Origin: Alphaproteobacteria bacterium
GTDB lineage: Bacteria > Myxococcota_A > UBA796 > GCA-2862545
Assembly: GCA_020632955.1 (NCBI GenBank)
Contig: JACKEO010000030.1
Span: 1-32,527 of the forward strand
DNA length: 32,527 nt
Direction of reading: 5' to 3'
This document shows, one piece after another, positions 16,934 through 25,090 of the stretch. The notes under the pieces were generated by a model that worked only from the letters and a program-made list of their open reading frames with translations, was not told the origin of the DNA and made no database searches. A program made the position numbers and the translations under genes. The stretch's first letter is position 1; each line of letters begins with the position of its first letter.

Positions 16934-19150
16934 CTACTCCGACCGCGCCGCCGCCAGCTCCACGAGCTCGGCCAGCTCGGCGGCGTCCTCGTTCCCCGAC
17001 GAGGCCAGCGTGCCGGCCCAGCGCACCAGCGAGGGCCAGGCCAGCTCGGCGGCCATCGGACCTCCGCGCAGCTTCTCGGCGAAGGCGGCCACGGTGACGG
17101 CCAGCCGGGTGTCGGCCGACGCCGAGGCGAAGGGCGTGGAGGGGCGCACGTCCACCGGCCAGGCGTGCTCGGCGGCGGGCGCGTCGGGCCCCGGCGCCTT
17201 CCAGCGCAGGCGCACCGTGCCCAGCGACCCCGCGGCACCGCCCACCAGGCCCACCTCGTAGACCGCGGTGACGTGGTGGCCCATGCCCAGCTCGCCGGCG
17301 TCCACCGCGTCGTTGCGGAAGTCGCGGTCGGCGATGTCGCGGTTCTCGTAGCCCACGAGCCGGTACCAGTTCACCACCGACGGGTCCCAGGCCACCTGGA
17401 TCTTCACGTCGCGGGCCAGCACCTGCGCGGTGGCGGCGAACTGCTCCACGAACACCCGGCGCGCCTCGTCCATCCCGTCCAGGTAGACGTACTGGCCGTC
17501 GCCCTCGTCGGCGAGCCGCTCCATCATCGTGTCGCGGTAGTTCCCCGTGCCCACGCCCACGGTGGTGAGCGCGATGCCCTGCTGGGCGTACCGACGGATG
17601 CTGTCGACCAGCGGCCCGTGCGTGGTGGCGCCCACGTTGGCGTCGCCGTCCGACAGCAGGATCACCCGGTGGGTGCCCCCCTTCGGCAGCATCTGCTCCG
17701 CCAGGTCGTAGGCGAGCTGGATGCCCGTGCCCATGGCCGTGGACCCGCCCGACTCGAGGCCCTCGATGGCCTGGAGGATGGCGCTCGACCGCGCCGGCCC
17801 GGTGGGCGGGAGCACGAGGCCCGCGCTGCCGGCGTAGGCCACGATCGCCACGGTGTCGCCGTCGCGCAGCTGCGAGGTGAGCAGCACGAGGCCCTTCTTC
17901 ACCAGCCCCAGCTTGTCGTCCCACGACATCGAGCCCGAGGTGTCCACCAGGAAGACGAGGTGGACCGGCGGCCGGCTGCCCGTGGGCTTGCGCCCCTGCA
18001 GGCCGATGCGCACCACGTGGGCCGACGGGTCCCAGGGCGCCACGGCGGCCTCGGTGGTCACCTCGAAGGGCACCCGGCCCGTGGGCGCGGGGTCGGCGTA
18101 GCGGAACCAGTTCACCGCCTCCTCCACGCGCACCGCGGCGGGCGGGGGCAGGAAGCCCTCGCGGAGCTTGCGCCGCACCACGGTCCACGAGCCGGTGTCG
18201 ACGTCGACGGCGAAGGTCGAGAGCGGGTCGTCGGCGGCGAGCACGCGCGGGTTGGTGCCGTGGTGGGTGTAGGTCTCGCCACCGGAGGGATCGGTCGCAG
18301 CGGCCTTCGGCTCTGCCGCCGGGGCAGCGCGGCGGTCCGTGCCCCGCAGGCGCGCGCCGTCGCCGATCGGTCCGTTTGCGGCCTCCCACGCGGCCAGGCG
18401 CGCGGCGATGTCGCGGTACTCGGCCATGTCGTTCTCGGTGAGCAGGGCGCCGGACGCGTTGCCGCCGCTTGTGCCACCCAGCTTCGCCTGCATCGACCGG
18501 AACAGGAACAGCTCCCGCGCCTCGTCACGCGGCGTCCCCGCCTGCGAGCCCGCGGGATCGCCATGGCCGTCGCCGTCGAGGTTGCGGTACTGCACCGTCT
18601 GGCGCTGGCTGCCACGGTAGACCGTGATCTCGTTGTAGGGCGTGGCCTCGGCCGGCGCGCCGCCCCCCCCGCCCTCGACGTACCCCAGGGCCTCCAGGGC
18701 GGAGAGCCCCTCCCGCTCCTCCTCCCCGGGCAGGTCCTCGGCGGCCGGAGCCATCGCGGCGGCCACCGGCTCCGGCATCGCCGACGAGGCCACCCCTCCA
18801 CGGGCCGGCACCAGCACCTCGTCCACGGCCAGATCGGCCACGGCCTGCTCCTCGGGCGCCTCGTCCGGCCAACCGGCCAGACCCACCAGCGCCAGCACGG
18901 ACCCGGCGGCGAGCGCCCCCAGTCCCACGCCCAGGCCGGCCAGGCGCAGGCCTCCGGCCCGCTCGTCGACGATCGGACCCACCCGGTCGGCGAGGTCGTC
19001 CGGCAGCGTGGGGTCGGTCAGCGCTGCCGGCGCGAAGCGCGCGTCGAAGGCGGCCCGCAGCGCGGGATCGGTGTCGAGGGCACGGGCGAGGTGCTCGGGC
19101 AGGTCCTCCTGCGCCGGGTCCCATCGCATCAGCTCGTCCAGGCGGCTCAT
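16934..19150 (-). CDS. Single-TM vWA-domain protein (YfbK-like), candidate anti-sigma partner
   Basis: ATG 19150 overlaps the sigma-factor stop by 4 nt (ATGA), so translation is coupled. The 738-residue product has about 67 N-terminal residues of helical, charged sequence without a zinc-finger Cys/His set, one TM helix at about 68-92, a Pro/Ala/Gly-rich linker, then STFAVDVDTGSWT, the YfbK-type vWF_A N-terminal module. The vWA domain has the metal-ion site DTSGSM (403-408), STAMGTG and LLSDGDANVG. The C-terminus (YENRDIADRDFRNDAVDAGE) matches the domain following vWA in this family (DUF3520). YfbK-like proteins are of unknown function. The short cytoplasmic part plus coupling to an ECF sigma suggests a transmembrane anti-sigma or sensor, which is inference. 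Confidence 0.82.
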   Translation of the reverse strand: MSRLDELMRWDPAQEDLPEHLARALDTDPALRAAFDARFAPAALTDPTLPDDLADRVGPIVDERAGGLRLAGLGVGLGALAAGSVLALVGLAGWPDEAPEEQAVADLAVDEVLVPARGGVASSAMPEPVAAAMAPAAEDLPGEEEREGLSALEALGYVEGGGGGAPAEATPYNEITVYRGSQRQTVQYRNLDGDGHGDPAGSQAGTPRDEARELFLFRSMQAKLGGTSGGNASGALLTENDMAEYRDIAARLAAWEAANGPIGDGARLRGTDRRAAPAAEPKAAATDPSGGETYTHHGTNPRVLAADDPLSTFAVDVDTGSWTVVRRKLREGFLPPPAAVRVEEAVNWFRYADPAPTGRVPFEVTTEAAVAPWDPSAHVVRIGLQGRKPTGSRPPVHLVFLVDTSGSMSWDDKLGLVKKGLVLLTSQLRDGDTVAIVAYAGSAGLVLPPTGPARSSAILQAIEGLESGGSTAMGTGIQLAYDLAEQMLPKGGTHRVILLSDGDANVGATTHGPLVDSIRRYAQQGIALTTVGVGTGNYRDTMMERLADEGDGQYVYLDGMDEARRVFVEQFAATAQVLARDVKIQVAWDPSVVNWYRLVGYENRDIADRDFRNDAVDAGELGMGHHVTAVYEVGLVGGAAGSLGTVRLRWKAPGPDAPAAEHAWPVDVRPSTPFASASADTRLAVTVAAFAEKLRGGPMAAELAWPSLVRWAGTLASSGNEDAAELAELVELAAARSE

Positions 19151-19692
19151 GAGATCACCCCTTCGTCGGCGGCGACGTCGTGGAGGAGGAGGCGGAGGGC
19201 GGCGCGGCCACGGGCCACGCGGGAGGCCACGGTGCCCACGGGGGCCTCGAGGACCACGCCCGCTTCGGCGAAGGTCAGGCCCTGGCCGTCCACCAGGAGG
19301 ATGGCGTCACGCTGGCCGTCGGGCAGCTGGCGCAGCGCCTCGTCCACCCGGTCGCGGATGCGGCCCCGCACCAGGGACTCCTCGGGCCCGCTGCGCACCT
19401 CGGCGAGGTCGACCACCTTGGCGTCGTCCCCCTGCTCCCGGCGCCGGTAGGCCCGGTTGCGGCGGTTGAGGAAGGTGGTCCAGACGATGCGGTGCATCCA
19501 CGCCCGGAAGGCACCCGGGTCGGCCAGCTGCCGGTGCCGGTCGAGCGCCTTGGCCACCGCCTCCTGCAGCAGGTCGTCGGCGGCCACGTCGTCGCGCTCG
19601 AGCCGGCGGGCATACCGCCAGAGCGACGGCAGGGCCGCGAGGAGCTCCCGCTCCACCACCCGTCGCGATCCTGGAAAGGGCCAGACGGCCAT
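19147..19692 (-). CDS. ECF-type RNA polymerase sigma factor (sigma-70 family)
   Basis: ATG 19692 has GGGAGG 4 nt upstream. The 181-residue length is standard for ECF sigma factors. Region 2 covers about 17-85 (YARRLERDDVAADDLLQEAV, AFRAWMHRIVWTTFLNRRNR), and region 4 about 120-168 (LRQLPDGQRDAILLVDGQGL, TFAEAGVVLEAPVGTVASRV). Region 3 is absent, as expected. It directs RNA polymerase to a small regulon, probably including its own operon. The next gene encodes a vWA membrane protein overlapping by 4 nt, in the place where anti-sigma factors usually lie. A GATAGAC -10-like element on the minus strand at 19735-19741 could be its promoter. Confidence 0.92.
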   Translation of the reverse strand: MAVWPFPGSRRVVERELLAALPSLWRYARRLERDDVAADDLLQEAVAKALDRHRQLADPGAFRAWMHRIVWTTFLNRRNRAYRRREQGDDAKVVDLAEVRSGPEESLVRGRIRDRVDEALRQLPDGQRDAILLVDGQGLTFAEAGVVLEAPVGTVASRVARGRAALRLLLHDVAADEGVIS

Positions 19693-19753
19693 GGGTCCTC
19701 CCGTCGTGCGACCCCAGGACCGAGCAGCCCGTGGCGTCTATCCATCGGACCGC

Positions 19754-19780
19754 AAAGAAGGCCCCGCGGTGCCGAGCGGG
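19754..19780 (-). terminator. Candidate terminator of the arsenic operon
   Basis: On the minus strand, CCCGC (19780-19776) pairs with GCGGG (19767-19763) over an 8-nt loop, followed by GCCTTCTTT (19762-19754). It begins 25 nt after the arsH stop at 19805. The stem is short but the T-rich stretch is rare in this DNA. It would separate the ars operon from the sigma-factor gene. Confidence 0.5.
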
Positions 19781-19804
19781 AGAGCGCGACGGGGGTGCCC
19801 GCGT

Positions 19805-20526
19805 CTACAGGCCGCCCTTCCCCAGACGATCCTGGGGACGCTCCTCGACCGGTGCGCGCTTCGCGTCGGCCTCGCGTCGCTCGCTGTAGCGGTCGACGAG
19901 CGTGTCGCGCAGGTCGCGCGTGAGCACGGTGAACCGGTAGAGCTCCTCCATCACGTCCACCACGCGGTCGCGGAAGGCGCTGTCCTTCATGCGTCCGTCG
20001 TCGTGGAACTCCTGGTAGGCCTTGGGCACGCTGGACTGGTTGGGGATGGTGATCATCCGCATCCACCGGCCGAGCAGGCGCAGCGTGTTCACCACGTTGA
20101 AGGACTGGCTGCCGCCGCTCACCTGCATCACGGCGAGGGTGCGGCCCTGGGTGGGACGCACCGCACCGAGGGCCAGCGGGATCCAGTCGATCTGGTTCTT
20201 GAAGACGCCGGTGATGGCGCCGTGCATCTCGGGGCACGACCACACCTGGGCCTCCGACCAGATCGACAGCTCGCGCAGCCGCACCACCTCGGGGTGGTCG
20301 TCGAGGCCGGGCCCCTTGATCGGCAGGTCGTGCGGGTGGAACCAGCGCACCTCGCACCCCAGGTCCTCGAGCACGCGCGCCGCCTCCTCGGCCAGCAGGC
20401 GGGAGTACGACCGCTCCCGCAGGCTGCCGTAGAGCATCAGCACGCGCGGCGGGTGGGTGCTGCGCGGACCCTCGGGCAGGACCGGCCGGGCGAGCGGCGG
20501 GGGGCGACCGTCGTGCCAGTCGGCCA

Positions 20527-20527
<1 letters not shown>
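19805..20527 (-). CDS. arsH: ArsH, NADPH-dependent FMN oxidoreductase for organoarsenicals
   Basis: ATG 20527 overlaps the arsC stop by one base (TGATG). The 240-residue product has the flavodoxin-like NADPH-dependent FMN-reductase fold with the ArsH hallmark VLMLYGSLRERSYSRLLAEE (FMN-phosphate loop), FHPHDLPIKGPG, WSCPEMHGAITGVFKNQIDW and QVSGGSQSFNVVNTLR. ArsH proteins oxidise trivalent methyl- and aromatic arsenicals to less toxic pentavalent forms and can generate or tolerate redox stress. It is the last gene of arsR-acr3-arsC-arsH. Its presence suggests exposure to methylated arsenic as well as inorganic arsenic. Confidence 0.93.
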
Positions 20528-20976
<449 letters not shown>

Positions 20977-20983
20977 GGGGACC

Positions 20984-22042
20984 TCAGGCGGCGGCGCGCG
21001 CGTCGAAGGCGGCGCGGGTGCGGTTGGCGACGGCCACCAGCGACAGCATCACCGGCACCTCGATGAGCACGCCCACCACGGTGGCCAGGGCGGCGCCCGA
21101 CTGCAGCCCGAAGAGGCTGATGGCCACGGCCACGGCCAGCTCGAAGAAGTTGGACGTGCCGATCATCGCGGCGGGGGCGGCGATCTCGTGGCGCAGGCGC
21201 AGCACCCACGCGAGGCCGTAGGCCACGAGGAAGATGCCGTAGGACTGCACGAGCAGCGGCACCGAGATCAGCGCGATGACGCCGGGCCGCGCCAGCAGGG
21301 TGGGCGCCTGCAGGCCGAAGATCAGCACCACCGTGGCGAGCAGGCCCACGATGGAGGCCGGCGCCACGGCCGCGTCGAAGCGTTCGAGGGCGTCGCCCCC
21401 GCGCGCGAGCAGCGCCCGACGCGTGAGCGCCCCGGCCCCCAGCGGCACCACCACGAACAGCACCACCGACAGCACCAGCGTGCCCCACGGCACGGCCACC
21501 TCCGACACGCCCAGCAGCAGGCCGGCGAGCGGCGCGAAGGCCACCACCATCACGAGGTCGTTCACCGACACCTGCACCAGCGTGTAGTTCGGGTCGCCCC
21601 GCGACAGCCGGCTCCACACGAACACCATCGCCGTGCACGGCGCCACGCCCAGCAGGATCATCCCGGCGATGTACTGCCGGGCGTCCTCGGGGGAGACGAG
21701 GCCGGCGAACACCCCGTCGAAGAAGGCCCAGGCCAGCAGGGCCATCGTGAAGGGCTTCACCAGCCAGTTGATGACCAGGGTGAGCGCCAGGCCGCCCGGC
21801 CGCCGTCCCACGTCGCGCAGGCAGCCCAGGTCCACCTTCACCATCATCGGGAAGATCATCACCCAGATCAGCACCGCCACCACGAGGTTGACCCGGGCCA
21901 GCTCCACCCGCGCCACGGCCTCGAACACGCCCGGGAACAGCGCCCCCAGGCCCACACCCGCCGCGATGCACAGCGCCACCCACACCGACAGGTACCGGCC
22001 GAAGAGCCCCAGCGGGTTGCCCTCCTCCTCCCCGCCGCTCAC
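20984..22042 (-). CDS. acr3: Arsenite efflux transporter Acr3 (ACR3/BASS family)
   Basis: The start is set at GTG 22042, which overlaps the arsR stop (GTGA). The open frame extends much further upstream but only antisense to, or overlapping, arsR. The 352-residue product has about 10 TM helices from FGRYLSVWVALCIAAGVGLG onward. Family landmarks are VLIWVMIFPMMVKVDL, GMILLGVAPCTAMVFVWS with the conserved Cys needed for As(III) transport, DPNYTLVQVSVNDLVMV and AAMIGTSNFFELAVAVAISL. Acr3 exports As(OH)3 using the proton gradient. It is the second gene of the ars operon. Confidence 0.95.
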   Translation of the reverse strand: MSGGEEEGNPLGLFGRYLSVWVALCIAAGVGLGALFPGVFEAVARVELARVNLVVAVLIWVMIFPMMVKVDLGCLRDVGRRPGGLALTLVINWLVKPFTMALLAWAFFDGVFAGLVSPEDARQYIAGMILLGVAPCTAMVFVWSRLSRGDPNYTLVQVSVNDLVMVVAFAPLAGLLLGVSEVAVPWGTLVLSVVLFVVVPLGAGALTRRALLARGGDALERFDAAVAPASIVGLLATVVLIFGLQAPTLLARPGVIALISVPLLVQSYGIFLVAYGLAWVLRLRHEIAAPAAMIGTSNFFELAVAVAISLFGLQSGAALATVVGVLIEVPVMLSLVAVANRTRAAFDARAAA

Positions 22043-22368
22043 CTCGCCGTCGCGCACAGGCCCCCCACGAGCTGCTGCAGCAGCGCGAGCGCCTCGGGGT
22101 CGACGCAGTAGCAGCGCCGCGGCCCGTCCACCTCGCCCTTCACCAGCCCGGCCTCCTTGAGGTGACCCAGGTGCTGGCTCACCGTGGACGCCGCGATCGG
22201 CAGCTGGTCGGCGATCTCGCCGGCGAAGCACGCCTCCTGCGCCAGCAGGAAGCGCAGGATGTGCACCCGGTGCGGATGCCCCAGCGCCTTCGCGAACCCC
22301 GCGAGCCGCTCGTCCTCCTCCGGCCGGCCCTCGAACGCCCCCCCCGCCTCGCTGCAACACCCGTCCAC
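22039..22368 (-). CDS. arsR: ArsR-family arsenic-responsive repressor (CgArsR-like cysteine layout)
   Basis: I chose GTG 22368, with GAGGT a few bases upstream, because the 109-residue product then begins VDGCCSEAGG as many ArsR proteins do and lies just after a dyad operator. Upstream in-frame ATGs (to 22524) would run through that operator. The winged helix comprises FAKALGHPHRVHILRFLLAQ, the recognition helix IAASTVSQHLGHLKEAG and the wing VDGPRRCYCV. Cys4, Cys5 and Cys47 are placed like Cys15, Cys16 and Cys55 of Corynebacterium ArsR, so an N-terminal three-Cys As(III) site is likely rather than the ELCVCDL motif of E. coli ArsR; Cys86 and Cys88 are extra. It should repress its own operon until As(III) binds. 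Confidence 0.92.
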   Translation of the reverse strand: MDGCCSEAGGAFEGRPEEDERLAGFAKALGHPHRVHILRFLLAQEACFAGEIADQLPIAASTVSQHLGHLKEAGLVKGEVDGPRRCYCVDPEALALLQQLVGGLCATAR

Positions 22369-22379
22369 GCCTACCTCGT

Positions 22380-22402
22380 TTCGTCGTTCGCCGAATAACG
22401 AA
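22380..22402 (-). promoter_or_regulatory. 23-bp dyad operator of the ars operon overlapping a -10-like element
   Basis: The sequence has the form TTCGTnnTTCGnCGAAnnACGAA: two nested inverted pairs, 5 bp and 4 bp, around one central base. It ends 11 bp before the arsR start codon. On the minus strand it contains TTATTC (22398-22393), one of few AT-rich stretches nearby and a plausible -10. ArsR dimers bind such dyads, so autorepression is expected. Confidence 0.7.
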
Positions 22403-22403
22403 C

Positions 22404-22707
22404 ACACCCGCAGGCGTCGAGGGATCCAGGTCCGACCGGAGGGGACCCCGACCATCAGCCCCGATCCGACCCGGCCTCCCGCCGAGCGGAGCAGACCTCG
22501 GGTCCCGCCGGTGGGGCGGTGCATTCCTCTGGCGACGACGGTCGACGCGGAGCGTCGGGGCGGGTCGGGGTCCCCGTAGGGAGGACGTCCCCTCCCAGTC
22601 CGACCGGAGGGGACCCCGCCGATCAGCCCCGACGCGGAGCCGGCAGCCGGCCTCGACAGAGAAGGTCACCCCGCCCGCCCAAGGCATCCGCGGGCTAGCG
22701 AAGTGAC
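22404..22707. repeat. Gene-free stretch with direct and inverted GGGGACCCC-type repeats
   Basis: No credible gene lies here. A 35-bp sequence at 22430-22464 recurs at 22598-22632 with two differences. A partial inverted copy lies at 22555-22575. Further hairpins are CGACGC/GCGTCG (22543-22548 and 22552-22557) and GGGAGG/CCTCCC (22579-22584 and 22591-22596). The stretch separates the divergent arsR and NRDE genes. It could be a degenerate small mobile repeat or structured leader DNA. Confidence 0.7.
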
Positions 22708-23466
22708 ATGTGTTTGGTGCTGCTCCGCCACGATCCCCGGTCCCCCCACCCCCTGGTCCTCGCCGCCAACCGCGACGAGCTCCACGCCCGTCCCGCCCAG
22801 CCCTTCCACCGCTGGCCCGACCTCCCCCACGTCTGGGCCGGTCGCGACCTGCAGGCCGGCGGCACCTGGCTCGGCCTGTCCAGCCGCGGCCGCCTGGCCG
22901 CGGTCACCAACCTGCGCGGCGGGCCCGCCACCGCACCGCGGTCGCGCGGGGCCCTGGTCACCGACTTCCTCGACGGCACCACCCCGGCCGCCGACTTCGT
23001 CGCGGCGATCCGGCCCGAGGCCTACCGTCCCTTCAACCTGCTCGTGTGGGACGGCGAGGTGCTGGCCTACGCCTCCTCCGACGCCCCCGCGCGCGTGCTG
23101 CCGCCCGGCCTGCACGGCGTGTCGAACGCCTCGATGGGCGCCCCCTGGCCCAAGGTCACCGGCGGCGTGGACGACCTCGATCGCGCGGTGCGCGCCGGGG
23201 CCGCGACCGACGACCTGCTCGCCCTGCTGGCCGACGACCGTCCGCCGCCCGACGGCAGCCCCGGCACCGAGGGCCTCGACCCCGTCCTGGCCCGCGCGGT
23301 GGCCGCCCGCTTCGTCCGGCACCCGGTCTACGGCACGCGGGCGAGCACCGTGGTGCGCGTGGACGGGCGCGGAGCCCGGGTCACCGAGCGTGCCTTCGGC
23401 CCCGCCGGCCGACCGGGCGACACCGTCGAAGCCACCGTCCCATGGGACCTTCCGCTGCGCGCCTGA
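22708..23466 (+). CDS. NRDE (TANGO2-like) domain protein
   Basis: ATG 22708; 252 residues. The N-terminus MCLVLLRHD, then LVLAANRDELHARP with the name-giving NRDE tetrapeptide, GGTWLGLSSRGRLAAVTNLR and later GVSNASMGAPWPKV are diagnostic of the PF05742 family, which includes eukaryotic TANGO2. Cys2 is conserved in the family. Proposed roles for TANGO2 include heme trafficking and lipid metabolism, but the bacterial function is not settled. There is no good Shine-Dalgarno, and a GCTAGC -10-like element ends only about 9 bp before ATG, so the mRNA may be nearly leaderless. It appears to be a single-gene unit. Confidence 0.88.
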   Translation: MCLVLLRHDPRSPHPLVLAANRDELHARPAQPFHRWPDLPHVWAGRDLQAGGTWLGLSSRGRLAAVTNLRGGPATAPRSRGALVTDFLDGTTPAADFVAAIRPEAYRPFNLLVWDGEVLAYASSDAPARVLPPGLHGVSNASMGAPWPKVTGGVDDLDRAVRAGAATDDLLALLADDRPPPDGSPGTEGLDPVLARAVAARFVRHPVYGTRASTVVRVDGRGARVTERAFGPAGRPGDTVEATVPWDLPLRA

Positions 23467-23494
23467 GGGCGTTGCACCCCATGGGCCGGCTGTC

Positions 23495-23519
23495 CGGACG
23501 TGCTATCCTCCGACGTCCG
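23495..23519 (+). promoter_or_regulatory. Inverted repeat around a -10-like TATCCT before the SGNH gene
   Basis: CGGACGT (23495-23501) and ACGTCCG (23513-23519) flank 11 bp containing TATCCT (23504-23509). The geometry would suit a repressor operator overlapping a promoter, about 57 bp before ATG 23576. Chance is possible given the base composition. Confidence 0.4.
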
Positions 23520-23575
23520 CGCCTCGGACACCCGCCCTGGGGAGGGCTCCCGGGGCGTGAAGGAGCGCCAGCCAG

Positions 23576-25066
23576 ATGGACGCCAGGTCGCCGACGGGGG
23601 TGGACGCCCGCCCCCCACGCCTGGCGCGGTGGGGCGCTCGTCTGCTGTGGGTGGTGGTGGGCTGCGTGCTGCTGCTGCTGCTCACCGAGGGCGCGCTGCG
23701 CGCCGCGGGCATGTGGCTGGCCGCCCACCCCGACGACAGCGGCGAGCCCGCCGAGTTCACGCTGCTCGCGGTGGGCGACTCCTTCACCTTCGGCGTGGCG
23801 GGCATCGCCTTCCCCCGCCAGCTCGAGCAGCTGCTGAACGCCGAGGCGGGCCGCCGACGCTTCCGCGTGGTCAACGTGGCCCTGCCCGGTGCGAACACCA
23901 CGCTCATCACCGACGAGCTCCCCGCCCAGGTGGCCCGACACCGGCCCGACGTGGTGCTCGTCACCACCGGCGAGAACAACTCCTGGAACGCGGTGCGGCT
24001 GGAGCAGGGCGCGCCCTGGCACGAGCGCCTCCGCTACGCCGTGCAGCGCACGCGGGTCTACAAGCTCCTCGACGTGGCGATGGCGGGCTGGTCGTCGCCC
24101 AGCTTCCACGCGGGCGCGCCCACCCTCCTCGAGGTGCAGCAGGCGGCCAACTACCTCACCGACTTCAACGACACGGTGGGCGACGAGTACCGGCAGCAGG
24201 CCGACAACGCGCCCGCCGAGACGCCGATGACGCCCGCCCAGCGGCAGATGCTCGGCCAGGCCTTCCAGCTGGAGGACGAGCTCCGCTACGAGGACGCGAT
24301 GGCGCTCTTCCGGCAGCTCATCGAGGAGCAGCCCACGAACCTCGAGGCCTACGTGGGCCTGCAGGAGTGCCTGTCGCGCCTGGGCCGGTACGACGAGGCC
24401 TCCGACGTGATGAGCCGGGCCCTGTACGACACCCCCGGCATCGTCCCCAACGCCGCGGCCTTCTACGAGCTGGGCATCACCCTCGATCTGGCCGACCGGC
24501 ACGAGGAGGCCGTGCGCGCCTGGGTGGCGGGCCTGAAGCTCTTCCCCCGGTCCCAGGCCACCTTCTACGTGCTGGGCAACAGCTTCTGGATGCGGGGCCA
24601 GCCCGTGTGGCGCGCGATGGAGGTGGTGGCCGACATCCCGGGCATCGAGGAGAACAAGCTCCACGCCTACCTCGAGCACCTCTCGCACATGACCGAGGGC
24701 TATGCGTCCGAGCAGGTCCGCGGCCTGGTGAGCGACACCTTCCGCGCCGACATCGACCGCATCGTCGACATCGTGCAGGCCGCCGGCGCCCAGGTGATCT
24801 TCTCCAGCTACCCGGAGCACGCCTACGCCGAGGTGGAGGAGGTCGCGCGCGAGCGGAAGGTGCCCTACGTCGACTTCCGTCCGATCTTCGCCAAGACCTT
24901 CACCGACCGCTCCGACTACATCGGCGCCGACGGCTTCCACTGCAACACCGCCGGCTACCGCCTGATGGCCGAGGTCTTCGCCGACGAGGTCCGCGAGGTG
25001 CTGGAGCTCGGGCCCGCCGAGCCCACGGCCGTGTCGGCCGAGCCGGAGCCCGCCGGCACGCCCTGA
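23576..25066 (+). CDS. Membrane-anchored SGNH/GDSL-like hydrolase with internal TPR repeats
   Basis: ATG 23576 has GAAGGAG about 10 nt upstream. The 496-residue protein has a TM anchor at about 22-45 (LLWVVVGCVLLLLLTEGALR), so the rest is probably periplasmic. SGNH block I is LLAVGDSFTFG with nucleophile Ser69, the block III Asn lies in VVLVTTGENNSWNAVRL (about 130), and block V is GADGFHCNTAGYRLMAE with Asp452 and His455. Between blocks III and V, residues about 230-345 form at least three TPR-like helical pairs (LFRQLIEEQPTNLEAYVGLQ, YELGITLDLADRHEEAVRAW). It probably acts on an acyl or acetyl ester, perhaps on envelope glycans as AlgX/DltD-like SGNH proteins do; the substrate is unknown. 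Confidence 0.8.
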   Translation: MDARSPTGVDARPPRLARWGARLLWVVVGCVLLLLLTEGALRAAGMWLAAHPDDSGEPAEFTLLAVGDSFTFGVAGIAFPRQLEQLLNAEAGRRRFRVVNVALPGANTTLITDELPAQVARHRPDVVLVTTGENNSWNAVRLEQGAPWHERLRYAVQRTRVYKLLDVAMAGWSSPSFHAGAPTLLEVQQAANYLTDFNDTVGDEYRQQADNAPAETPMTPAQRQMLGQAFQLEDELRYEDAMALFRQLIEEQPTNLEAYVGLQECLSRLGRYDEASDVMSRALYDTPGIVPNAAAFYELGITLDLADRHEEAVRAWVAGLKLFPRSQATFYVLGNSFWMRGQPVWRAMEVVADIPGIEENKLHAYLEHLSHMTEGYASEQVRGLVSDTFRADIDRIVDIVQAAGAQVIFSSYPEHAYAEVEEVARERKVPYVDFRPIFAKTFTDRSDYIGADGFHCNTAGYRLMAEVFADEVREVLELGPAEPTAVSAEPEPAGTP

Positions 25067-25090
25067 GCCCGCGGTGAAGCCCACCACCGG

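Noticed and set aside
14224..17238. Longer lipase start extending to 17238
   Set aside because: The extension runs through the vWA coding region in another frame. GTG 16866 has a strong Shine-Dalgarno and an export signal directly after it.
22039..22524. Longer ArsR of 161 residues from ATG 22524
   Set aside because: The added residues span the operator dyad and the repeat region and have no family similarity; GTG 22368 fits known ArsR starts.
20984..22687. Longer acr3 frame extending to 22687
   Set aside because: The extra 215 codons overlap arsR and the repeat-rich intergenic DNA; Acr3 family proteins begin near the GTG at 22042.
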